Part shown: piece by piece, positions 11,848-24,114 of the stretch
How the letters are laid out: the number at the start of each line of letters is the position of its first letter
Position numbering within the stretch: the stretch's first letter is position 1
Assembly: GCA_963281155.1 (NCBI GenBank)
Contig: CAUJLY010000001.1
Span: forward strand, 7,626,001 to 7,690,000
Direction: 5' to 3'
Length of the DNA stretch: 64,000 nucleotides
Source: Rhabditophanes sp. KR3021
Taxonomy: Eukaryota > Nematoda > Chromadorea > Rhabditida > Alloionematidae
Notes under the pieces: generated by a model
What the model was told of the DNA's origin: nothing
Database searches by the model: none
Seen by the model: only the letters and a program-made list of their open reading frames with translations
Position numbers and translations under genes: made by a program

Positions 11848-12454
11848 ATGGGTAAAAGGAAACATGTTGATACGGCAGAAGAACCTCTGGCCAAGGTTAA
11901 GAAAGTCAAGCTAGAGTACGTTCCAATAGTTGAAACGGACACCGATACAGGTTTGTCAAATAACACCGACGCAGAAGATGATGGGTTGGAAGTATATCTT
12001 ATTCGCAAACCAAAAGACGTCCCTCTTGACTTCCTGGAAACAATCAAATTCCCTTCCAAAATCAAAGGGAAAAAGACAATAATGAGTTACACGGACGAAG
12101 AAGCAGACGAAAGAGAAGTAGTTTGCAAATTCAGTCCTTTAGAAAAACAAGCTCTCCTCGTTCCCTACCTAAAAGAAGGCAACGCCAAAAAAGACCTCAA
12201 ATGGACGTCACAAGTAGTAGGATCTTTGTTCATCAGTCATATGGCGGACCTAAGTGATGGATATCCCCTCCCCAGAGGAAGACTATCTCAATCCCGACCT
12301 ACTACCACACCAAATGCCCCAATTCCCATTTGTTATCGAGTCCATAAACAAAAAACCTGAACTGAAGCTTGACCACTTAAAGCAACGAATCGTTGCTACC
12401 AAAAAAAAGTCCGCTTCCAAAAACAAGAAGAGAAAGCAAGCATCAAATCAATAA
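11848..12454 (+). CDS. Lys-rich nuclear protein, possibly RNA pol I A34-like
   Basis: The start ATG (MGKRKHV) follows a TTTTAG acceptor at 11842-11845. The first frame runs past 12300, but coding character moves to the +1 frame near 12270. A 40-bp intron 12236-12275 (donor A|GTCATA, acceptor CCCCTCCCCAG) joins the frames and gives 188 residues (exons 11848-12235, 12276-12454). The N-terminus is basic (KRKH, KVKKVK), then comes a conserved-looking block GLEVYLIRKPKDVPLDFLE. The tail is extremely Lys-rich (KKKSASKNKKRKQ). The EVYLIRKPKDV block and basic tail recall the RNA polymerase I A34.5/POLR1G family, a weak resemblance. Probably co-transcribed with LSm3. Confidence 0.55.
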
Positions 12455-12556
12455 ATACTTGCTCTGATACATATATTTTATTACAGACAAGTTTGTTATT
12501 TTGTTATTAATACGTTTATTTAAAACAATGTTCTAGATCCTTTTTTGTTGTTAAAT

Positions 12557-14320
12557 TTATACCAAACTTGTTTGGCTTTTTTTTGGTTTTAGTTTAGTAA
12601 TAAATTTTCTTATGATTTCAATCGGAATGGGAAGGACTATTGTATGGTTTTTGCTTTTTGATACTCGGGTTAACGTTTGAAGGTATCTTAATTGGATGGC
12701 GATTGAATTTTGAGACAGTTTGTCTGCTGCTTCTTTTAATGAAAAGGAAGATTCGAATTCTCCTAATGCCATTACGACGCGGGCGTTGGCGTTTGTTGTG
12801 GCTTCTGCCTCCACTGCGAGGGCTTTCATTAATTCTCTGTATGAAGTATGAATTCATCTTTCAAATTAAAATAACTTACCTTTGAAGCTTGATGTCTTTC
12901 AGCTCAACTCTTTCTACCTGCAGTTCAAATATAAATTAAGCGAAAGAGAGAGTAATGAACTTTTAATTTTTAAAGTATTGGCTTAGTGAAAAACTATACT
13001 ACTATGTATTTGAAATTCGAATGTGTCTACAAGGTATTTACGCGTGATTGCTTTATTTAAGATCAAATAAGAAATTACTAGTGACATTCTGTTTATGTCA
13101 TGATTGACCCAAAAGTCGTTCGTAAGAACTGGACCAAAGCTGTCGTAGGAGAGGAAATATCTTACGTTGGTAAGCTAGAAAAGTATACGACAGAATGAGC
13201 TTCCGCAAGACATACTTTAGGAACCCGTAGAATTAGAACTGTTTTTGAGGAGAAAAAACTTATCCAAAAAGTCATTGAAGGAGAAATAAATTATTGTTTT
13301 AAGAATGCAGTGCGACTCAAATAAAATAGCCAAAAACAGAGAAACTGTTCTATTTAAGACCTCAAATTACTAACTAAAAGCCCGATAAACCACCATTCAA
13401 TAAAGTTTACTATCTCTAACCAAAAATGAACAGTCAAGTTGGCGATCTTATTATAGATGATTTTTTGGATGCTAATTATATTTAATTTCTTGACTTGGGT
13501 AAAAAAGTCCAATTTTTATAGTTTTAACAAATTTTATAATGTTAAAGATATTCATTCTTGACTTCTTTAAGCAACTATATTTCGCCACCTGCCTTTATAC
13601 CCCATGAAAGCGTTGCTGAAATAAACAAAAATAAATAACATACATTTAATTGATGTAAAATTGAATAACTTTTACATGAAATAACTTTAATCCAACAAAC
13701 CTTCATCTAAAACCTTCTGTGCCTGCAAAGCAATTCCCTCTCTTCCAGCCATAATATCAGTCAACGTCATCGTTCCCAAAATATTAACTAATGTAGTTTG
13801 AGCCAATTGTTTTGTGCTCAGGTGTGCATCGAAAACACGTGAAATGGAAGCTACGGCATCATGAGTTCGGAAGTAAACGGCTGTGTCTACTGAAAGAGTT
13901 ACGGCATCTTTGGAAAGGACTTCTTGGCTGACGTCGTACGACATTGTCCGGAGATCTATTGTGTAATGCTCATCGATGCAAGGCAGGACTAGGACGATTC
14001 CGGGGCCTATGGCACGGGCTTGTCTCAGTCTGCCAAGCCTGTAGACTACCTATTATATTATTATTGTAATTAAATTTAGATTACTTAGAACTAACCATTC
14101 TCTTATACTCCGCACAGATTTTGATACAAGCAAAAAGACTAAAACAAATAAATGAAATCCCATCATCACCCACTAACCTGAAAGGTAATGTACAAATAAA
14201 TAAAAGCCAAGTAAAAGTCATCACCGTATAATAGCCAATGATACCCATTGCCGCAAAAGGCCCCTTTCTCTCATCCAAAAAATGCCTCTTCCTCGTCTTG
14301 ACAACCATCTGATGTTGCAT
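12557..14320 (-). CDS. Stomatin-like SPFH membrane protein
   Basis: Integral monotopic membrane scaffold that organises cholesterol-rich domains and modulates ion channels (MEC-2/STO/UNC-1 family). Six exons (14320-14178, 14138-14096, 14049-13701, 13615-13593, 12917-12880, 12836-12557) give 291 residues. Seen: hydrophobic hairpin at about 22-55 ending TLPFSLFACIKIC; RLGRLRQARAIGPGI; the SPFH core MSYDVSQEVLSKDAVTLSVD; NILGTMTLTDIMAGRE; KVERVELKDIKLQR; and the C-terminal IQLRYLQTLTRVS and IVLPIPIEII blocks. Exon 4 is a 23-nt microexon (A-TLSWGIK), recovered from homology. Its intron 3' side (13592-12918) either uses a GC donor (AAG|GCAGGT, giving K-V-E-R-V) or a GT donor 4 nt further on with a shifted AG (giving K-A-E-R-V). 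The 675-bp intron carries a degenerate repeated element. Confidence 0.9.
13271..13482 (+). repeat. Degenerate coding element, copy A (inside stomatin intron)
   Basis: On the strand opposite the host gene, conceptual translation shows VIEGEINYCFKNAVRLK, then after stops a block RPQITN, then PKMNSQVGDLIIDDFLDAN. The same series of blocks, in the same order and strand, recurs at 21016-21240. Both copies carry stops, so neither is intact. I do not recognise the parent protein; it may be a retropseudogene or a transposon remnant. Similarity was judged by reading, not computed. Confidence 0.5.
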
Positions 14321-16556
14321 TCTCCTTAATCAATTTCAAGAAAAACTGTTTTTGATAAAATTAAAACTTATTTAGTTGTCAGAAAATTATAAGATATTTA
14401 AAAAAGGCGAGAAAAAATGAATTGTATCAAATGGTTAAAAAAGAAGAATAGTTCGAGTAAAAAGGAAAGAAGTTGACAAAATACCGTCCAGGGAGTAATA
14501 ACCAAGACATACCCAGAAAGCGATGTCTTGTCTGAGGAAACATATGCTAATTGTTGAATAATCTGGATGAAGTTACTCCATAATTATTAGGTTATTTAGG
14601 GGAAAAAGTGATGAAGCGAGAAGTAAATTAATTTGACGATTTCATAAATTTTTAAGTTGTCGGCAAAGGGCATGGTAGTTGTGAGAGAGTGTTAAGTTGA
14701 TTGGGACCACTTATGGTGAGAAGATGAGTCTCTAGTTAATGGGAGGCTTGAAACGTAAAGTTGGTTTGTCATTAGTGTCATATACACTTGACTTAACCCG
14801 AAAAACTTTCATTACCCCGAATCAAGATTCAATGGGACTGAAAAACCTTTACAATTCTAAATATGGACAATTATATGTATGAATAGGGAACAAATGATTA
14901 GATAAACTTTGTGAATTAATTAACATGTTGCTTAAAACAGTCTTATTTTCATTTAAAAAGAGGTTATTATTTAAAGTTGAGAGAGAATTAAAAAATAACG
15001 GGAAGACTGAGCTTTTCATGCCAAAAAAGCAATTCGAATAGTTGGAAGCGGCAGTACTAAGTTCAAATTAATAGGTAGTATTTGAAAGCAATTGAAAAGT
15101 ATAAATCCTTGGCAAGCCATCAAATTTTTTGACATTTTGTGATATGTACTACCTTATTCGTACTAGCCAGAAACATTGCTGACATTACTAACATCATTAT
15201 TATGAAAAGTCGGTAAGCCCAGTAATTATAATGTTTCCTAAAGAGACGCCTCAACACTTAATATTGGCTTGACCATATTTAATGGCAATCTAATAATGTT
15301 ATAATCTTTATAAGAAAGTATATTATTTTGTGATGTAAAAGTGTAGTTAAAAGATTTGATGTGAACAAAAAAGGCGAATATATTTGCATTTAAATTGGGG
15401 GCAACTTTAATATTGTATTCGGGTGCATATTGTTCTCTTTTTGGATAATTGTTTTGGTTGGATTTTTAAGTTGATTTTGGTGGCAGATAATATTGTGTGT
15501 AACCCTTTTTGAATGTTATTTGATAAAAGGTTAGATAAATTGATAAAGGAAGATTCGGGACATGTCAAAACAATAAAAAAATTACCCAAAGTCTCAAGTA
15601 TAAATGCTTCATTTTTTGATGTTATTATTATTACATTACTTGAAGTATTGGTATGTGTGTGTAATTAATTGTTCGAAATCAATAATAATGAGCAACTTCA
15701 ATCACACATAATTACACATTCCTTCTTAATTTTATCAATCTGGCAATATGAATAATTTTTTGCGACTCTTTTAACTAAATTTTAATACTCTTTGCCTTTA
15801 CTTTGTTCCGAAAGTTTTGAAGAAAGTGATATTAGACGCTGGGCTGAGACAAAGCTAGTGCAAGAGATCTTCTAATAAACTAAGCGAGTAGTTCTTTTTA
15901 ACTCGTTTATCTAGTAGCTTTATTTATTATCATTTTTAATATAATAAAGTAATACTACACTGATATTATAGATTAACCTTAATTTATATTTGCATTTAAA
16001 TGATAATCGAATTCCTTTCCTTAATTAATAAATAAAGCTATTCTGAAATTGTCAAAAAACCTTTCTCTTTAATCTTGCTCCACTTTCAGAAACAGCTACG
16101 AAATAAACGAAACGACTCACAAATAAATCATTTCCTACGATTAACAACAATACTCCATCAATTGAACCTTTTTATTAAATCTGTATGAAGACACGCCATT
16201 TTTTGGCCTAATCCAACATTGACCCAACAACACAAAACATCCCCTATACCCTCAATAATTAAAGACAACTTAAATTAAAAACCAACATCGTTCTATGTCT
16301 ATTCAGTTAGCTACGAAAAGTAGGTCAAATTGATTAGCTCAAAGAAGTTAGCTGTTAAAAAAATTTGATAAGTAAACAAAATACACGTATATCTTGGAAA
16401 TTGAGGTCTCGCTTTTGTAAAATTAAATTTACGAAACAAGATATTACTCATAACCTTTGTATCAAATATTAAGTGTGGGATATATTTTTATATATAGTTG
16501 GGGACACGAGATTTAGTGGTCTCCACGACGGGTACAGTTTGATATAATTAAGAGAT
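14321..16556. other. Gene-free stretch (2.2 kb)
   Basis: Divergent intergenic region between stomatin (-) and the Asp-hydroxylase-like gene (+). AT-rich with many stops in all frames; the small minus ORF at 15407-15589 looks like chance. TATATTTTTATATATAG at about 16480-16497 could be a core promoter for the downstream + gene. I see no RNA gene or repeat. Confidence 0.4.
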
Positions 16557-19500
16557 ATGGCTAGTGCAAGCCTGAATCCTAATGGAGTGCCGACCCTAAG
16601 GCCACCTTTCAAAAAGCAAGCTTCTAGTTGTAAGTTTCCTTATTATTGAATTAAATTTAACTAGTTTAGTTGGAACCGGACATGTTCATAATATGGCTGT
16701 AGTCGTAGCATCATCAAAAGTTGATTATTCCGTAACGAAAGGAGGCCTTAAAACATGGGCAGTTCTACTTATTTTTATTTTTCTATGTCTGACTATGATG
16801 GCTATATTTAAGGAGGATGGAGGCCATGATGGTAAGAGAAGCAAATTTAAGTTAATTTTTAATATTTTGTTGCAGATAATTATGATGATGCTAGTTATGA
16901 TACGAATCCTTTTATGTCTGGTATTGCCGATGAGGGTCATTTTAAAGGTGCAGGTATTGAAGATGTGGCGATAGCTGATCAGACGACTAAGGATATGGAT
17001 GATGAGATTGAGGACGAGTCGAGGCATCAAGAACTTAAATTGTTTGAGAATTTGAAGAAGAAAATTGAAAAGAAAATGCGGGGGCATGTGGAGAGGAAAA
17101 ACGTTGAAAAAGAGGTTCCATCTGAAGTTGCGACTGATAAAAAGAAAGATCGGAATGTGGAGGAAATTGAGAAGGTGGTGATTGAAGAGGAAGAAGAACA
17201 GGAAATACCGATACACAAAGAAAAACATAGGCGAAAAAAACAAAAACGAGATGTTGAAGAGGAAGTGGAGAAAGTTCAAAAGAAGGAAAAGCATGGGAGA
17301 AAGAAAAAGGTTGTGGTTGAAAATGATGAAGAAGAAGATCCTGAGGTTGTTGAGCATAAACCTAGTCACCCAGAACCTAAAGTAGAAGAGATAGTTGAAA
17401 TAGTTGAAGAAGATGCTAATATTCCTGAGGAAGTGGATGAAGTTGTTGAAACAGAGAATGAAGAAGAAATTGAAGCTGAAGAACCTAAGATACATAGAAA
17501 GAAACATAGGAATAAAGCAACTTTAGAAAGAGTAAAGAGGTTAAATGAAGAATATGCTATGAAACGTCCTCGTAAGGATTTAGTTAAAAAGAAGAAATCA
17601 TCAAAGAATAGAAAAAATAAAAGAAACGTAGGAGAAGAAGAGAATGAAGAAGAAGATGAAGACTTAGTTGAAGAAGAATCTCCTGAACTTCCTTCCAAAA
17701 AAGAAAAAGTTAGCCTTCGCAAGTCAGGCAAGACAGAAGAAAGTGAACTGTATGAAATTCAGGCTGTTAAAAAGCCAAAGTAAGCTGGTGTATCCAACTT
17801 GTCATTATCTCCGTTTACTGTCTATTCTTTTGTTTTTGTATTCGTTCGGTGGTGTAATAAATTTGATTGGTATTACAAATAATTAGCATGTGCATGGGAT
17901 AAAGTTAACTTTATTATTGTAAAAAACGTCGTTAAGTGAAATTAATTGTTGATAAAATGCTATTTTAACGTATTTTTTTAGATCATTAAGCAGTTATCGA
18001 AAAACATACACTAACAAAAGAGACCAGAAATTTCGTAATAAATTAGATATGGCCGATTTTCATGTTGAAAAGCATGAATTTGATAAAGCGACTCTTTTGT
18101 TTGATGAAGTTTTAAAGCAATATAAGGAAAGTCCTCGTTCTCATTATGGAAAAGGACGGATGCTAGAAATTAAAGCTGAATTCGAAAATTCAAATGCCTT
18201 GATTGATCAAGCTATGGTTCATTATCAAACTATTTTGGATGATGGGGAAGGCACAGAAGCAATGGTAACTGAAGCTTCTGAAAGCATTATTAGATGCGCT
18301 AGATTTAGAGGAAACTTGCATAAGGTAATTATTAATTAGATGAGAATAAACCACTTTTAAGGTACTAAACATCCAAAGAGAAATGATTGACAGAGAGCCA
18401 GATAATTTAGAGTTGCAAAATAAATTTGGGATAACATTTTTGATGATGGGAAGAGAAGAAGAAGCTAAGAAAATATTTAGTGCAGTTTTAGAGGAAGATG
18501 AGGACAATATAGTTGCTCAAGCTTATTATGGTTATATTTTGAAAGTCTTTGAAAAAGACATTGTTAATGGAGTTAATTATATGAGGAAAAGTCTACGAAA
18601 TGTTGATTCGGAGGTCAATGACAGCAAATTCTTTTATCATTTAGGAGATGGCTTGATGAGACTAAATAGACGGTCGGAGGCTTACGAAATTTATCAAAGG
18701 GGGGCTGAGTTAGGGCTTTTTTTGTCGACTTTTCAGGTCGGTGATTAACAAAACAACAAAAATTAAAAAGAAATAACATTACAAGATATTTTGGTAAAAA
18801 GTTGTTTAAGAGCCAATTCGCTCATTCTCGTGGCAATATTAGGGTGTTTTAAATACATCACTTGATTTGCCGGAGACACTTATACAAGCACGTGTAGTAG
18901 TGTGGTAGTGAAGCATTTGAAAATTAAAGCTTATGTGATTTAAATTACTCCATTCAATAAAAAGGCACAATCTAATTCAGTCTATCTTTTCAGAGGTCAA
19001 TTTATAACATTGTTGGTATTACTTCGAGGGGGTGGTGGTCAGTTGAACAAACAGGTTGTACAAAAAATATCAAAGCTATTGAAAGACAATGGGTTTTGAT
19101 TAGAGAAGAAGCCAGTGAACTTTGGAAAAATTATGCTCATAAGTTTATGAATGAAGATTCTCATTTAACTGATGGTTCTCATCTTTACTTTCCTTTATTC
19201 ACAAACGGCAAGATAATTGAAAAAAATTGCGAATTAGTTCCACGGACATGCGCAATAATAGGAAAAAACATTGAAGATCATGATTGTTTCGAAGGAAGTT
19301 CGAAGATATCAATCCTACAGGCCCATACCACCGTTTGGCCAGTATGTGCCTCAACTAACACAAAACTGATAGCTCAACTTTGCCTAGTCACAAGTAGCGA
19401 AGCCAGATTACGAGTGGCTGACGAAACCAAAGGTTGGAAAAATGGAAAGTTCCTCATTTTTGATGAAAGTTTCGAACACGAGCTAACTTATGAAGGTGCT

Positions 19501-19599
19501 GCGGCAGGCAACAATCGAATCATTTTAGAATTAACTTTATTTCACCCCGAAGTTCCAATCGAACAAAGAAAAAATAATAATAATGAATATTTTACTTAA
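16557..19599 (+). CDS. Aspartyl/asparaginyl beta-hydroxylase-like protein (ASPH)
   Basis: Six exons (16557-16629, 16670-16831, 16876-17779, 17982-18324, 18362-18736, 18994-19599) give 820 residues. ASPH is an ER type II membrane 2-oxoglutarate oxygenase acting on EGF-like domains. Order matches the family: short cytosolic N-terminus; one TM segment (WAVLLIFIFLCLTMMAIF, about 58-75); a long Lys/Glu-rich lumenal linker (about 90-380); a TPR-like helical region starting LDMADFHVEKHEFDKA; then QRSIYN, GWWSVEQTG and the terminal oxygenase domain with FLIFDESFEHEL. The 202-bp intron 17780-17981 keeps the frame and joins what otherwise looks like two genes. The His normally in the H-L-G-L metal-binding motif is Gln here (IAQLCLV), and the usual W-P-H-T-G is W-P-V-C-A, so catalysis may be lost. 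Confidence 0.88.
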
Positions 19600-19778
19600 A
19601 TTTTGTTATGTATCATTAGTTTTTATAAAAGAAACAAGGTAATTCAAATTAGTGTACACAATAAAACAAATGAAGGATTAAAAAATAATTTATTGTCTAA
19701 TTAATCAACGCTTTAATTTGTAACGAAAGTTGTGCATTTAATATCTCATTAAATGATGCAAACTCTCCACATTCCCAT

Positions 19779-21937
<2,159 letters not shown>

Positions 21938-22376
21938 TATTTTTTAGAGATTGAATCAGACAAGATGACAAAAAGTAAATTTAGTTTGAGATGGTGTTTT
22001 GGGTGGAATGTAATTGTACTGTTGGGGAAATGTTGTAACACCTTAATATGATGATTTGCATTGTAATTTAATCGGAGACAGACATTTTATATGCAGTTTG
22101 ATTATTGCATAAGCCATATTAATTTGTTTTGGAAGGTTGGGAATAGATTAGTAATATATTACATTTGTGTTGCTTTTGTTCTTAGCATTCCAATATGTTG
22201 TTGACACAAAAAGGATGCTAAAGGCAATCAAAGTTTGTGTTACATAAATGTTATAAATACTTATATTAGTAATTCAAGGCTACTTTAAAACTCAGAATAA
22301 AAAATAAGTATTATCGTTATTTGTGTGAATGAAATACTTTTACAATTACAGATATTAGCTGTAATTTAATTATTCC

Positions 22377-22465
22377 AAAGTTCAACTCTGCCATCAGTTG
22401 ATCCATTACACAACCATTCATTGTTATGGGCAACTCTTACAGTTGATATGTTGGTTCAAAAATGT
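22377..22465 (-). pseudogene. WD40-repeat remnant
   Basis: On the minus strand a short open stretch reads VRVAHNNEWLCNGSTDG then RVELWNN and a stop. The G-S-x-D-G-x-V-x-L-W pattern is that of the end of a WD40 repeat. A stop codon (TGA) lies immediately upstream in frame, and nearby frames show further broken WD-like text, so this looks like a decayed duplicate or a lone last exon. Parent gene not identified. Confidence 0.35.
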
Positions 22466-22742
22466 TTAGACTCATTTATAGTTCCCAAAATGCTGTTGCT
22501 AAATTCAAAATAAATGGAAAAAACTTACCAATAACACTTTACTCCAAAACAATTTAAAGAGTTGCCATATACCTATAATTAGAAGATGCGTTAAGCATCG
22601 ATAATTTAGTATGTATTTTATTGAGGTAGTCAGGAGGATATCAATTGAATCAAGTTTAATAATAAAGCGGCTACTTTATCTGTAAACAATAAAGATGGCT
22701 AAGCATAAACAAGTGATTACAGGATAATAAGTCATAGTAGAA

Positions 22743-23043
22743 CATGTGCAAGAAAATGAAGACTGGAGATTTGGATATAATCAGTCAAGAAAATAGATAA
22801 TTGAAGCGTAATCTCTCCAAAACCTCTACTTATTTGGATGAAAGAATTGATCGACAAACCGAGTATGATCAAATGGAAAGAGAACTCAAATCTGTGAAGG
22901 AGCGAAAGGAAAAACAAATAGATGAACTAAAATTTGAACACATTTGCATAATAAATTCGGAACAAGTTATGAACGAACAATTAGTTGAAGAAAATGAGTG
23001 CCTTCTTTCAATAATTTGTCTCATCACGTTTGTCTGTGCGTAA
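22743..23043 (+). pseudogene. Coiled-coil ORF fragment
   Basis: Reading from the ATG at 22743, MCKKMKTGDLDIISQENR is followed by a TAA and then, in the same frame, 80 more codons rich in Glu/Lys/Arg heptads (ERELKSVKERKEKQIDELK). The single in-frame stop and lack of neighbours suggest a decayed coiled-coil gene or a short unannotated exon. No family recognised. Confidence 0.25.
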
Positions 23044-24114
23044 GCGAAACATGCATGTATCAAATTCTACCTGTCATTGCATTTTATTTGCCATGTGTGT
23101 AAATGCTGATAACTTTCCTGGCCTATTTGAAGCGATTCTTGCTATCGTTGCGTTGGTTTTTTTATAACGAATCTATAATAAGTTTTGACAGTTCTCAGCA
23201 CTATAAAAGTAAAAACTATTAATTTTAAGGTATTAGAACACATTTGTAACCTAACTAATTCGAAAATGTAATCAAGACACAAAATGCTCACAACATTGAA
23301 AATGCACAATTATATGAGTCTTTAACATCAAAAAAGCATTTAAAACACTCGAAACGTATAAGATACAAAGATTTATAAGGATTGAAATACAAAATATGAT
23401 TTCTATCTAAAAGATTTTAATAATTATTATCTTAAATAAACCGTTCTTTAAACAAATTTTACAGCGTTTCGTATCAATTATAGTGATATCACTAATGATT
23501 TTATAAAAAATATCACTTTGGGAAGTTTCGAAAAGCCAAGGATTCTGTGAATTTATACATTCGAGTCTAGAAAAGATTTGGTAAACACTAAAATTACTAT
23601 AGTAAAAATAAGAAATGTATCTTATAACTTTTAGAACATATTACTTGGTAACTTAACAATTATTTGAGCAAATCTCATTTTGAGAAGAAGTTGCAATTTG
23701 TAGGACGGAAATACTAAATGTTTGACATTTCAGCTCAACTTTATAAAATATTTAACTTTGATTTTAAAAAAGTCTCTAAATATTTAAAAAAAAGTCTTCA
23801 TGCTTTAATAAACACGGTGCAGCTACTTTTACAACAGATGAAAATCTTGAATAAAATATAGTTTATTAAGGATATGGTCCATAAATGTAGTGAATCAAAA
23901 CAAACAAAAAGGATAAAAAGACAATGGCTATAGTGCGAATTAATGTTTAGTATTAAAAAGAGATATATTTACACAGTTCATTTTGTATAATAATGGTGTG
24001 TAAGATGTGAACAGGAAAACACCCGTACAAGGATTCAGCATTATGCATATAACTTAATTTTTGAAGCAAGGTTAGTAGGTACCTATTGGGTTAATTTGAT
24101 GGGATCGGAGATTT

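Larger units (their letters stand above)
21938..24114. other. Gene-poor stretch (2.2 kb) with decayed fragments
   Basis: AT-rich DNA between gsr-1 and the MATH gene. It contains a WD40-repeat remnant (minus, about 22377-22465) and a coiled-coil-like ORF fragment (plus, 22743-23043), listed separately. The rest shows no coding pattern. Confidence 0.4.

Noticed and set aside
12254..12275. 22-bp intron in the A34-like gene
   Set aside because: Shorter than any other intron in the window (34-47 bp minimum range); a 40-bp intron ending at the same acceptor keeps the same frame.
16725..17507. 260-codon minus ORF rich in Phe/Leu/Ile opposite the Asp-hydroxylase linker
   Set aside because: It is the antisense of a Lys/Glu-rich (AAA/GAA codons) coding exon, which automatically yields a Phe/Leu-rich open frame; no start context or homologue.
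18049..19599. Separate TPR/hydroxylase gene starting at ATG 18049
   Set aside because: An intron from 17780 to 17981 joins it in frame to the upstream TM and K/E-rich region, reproducing the known ASPH domain order.
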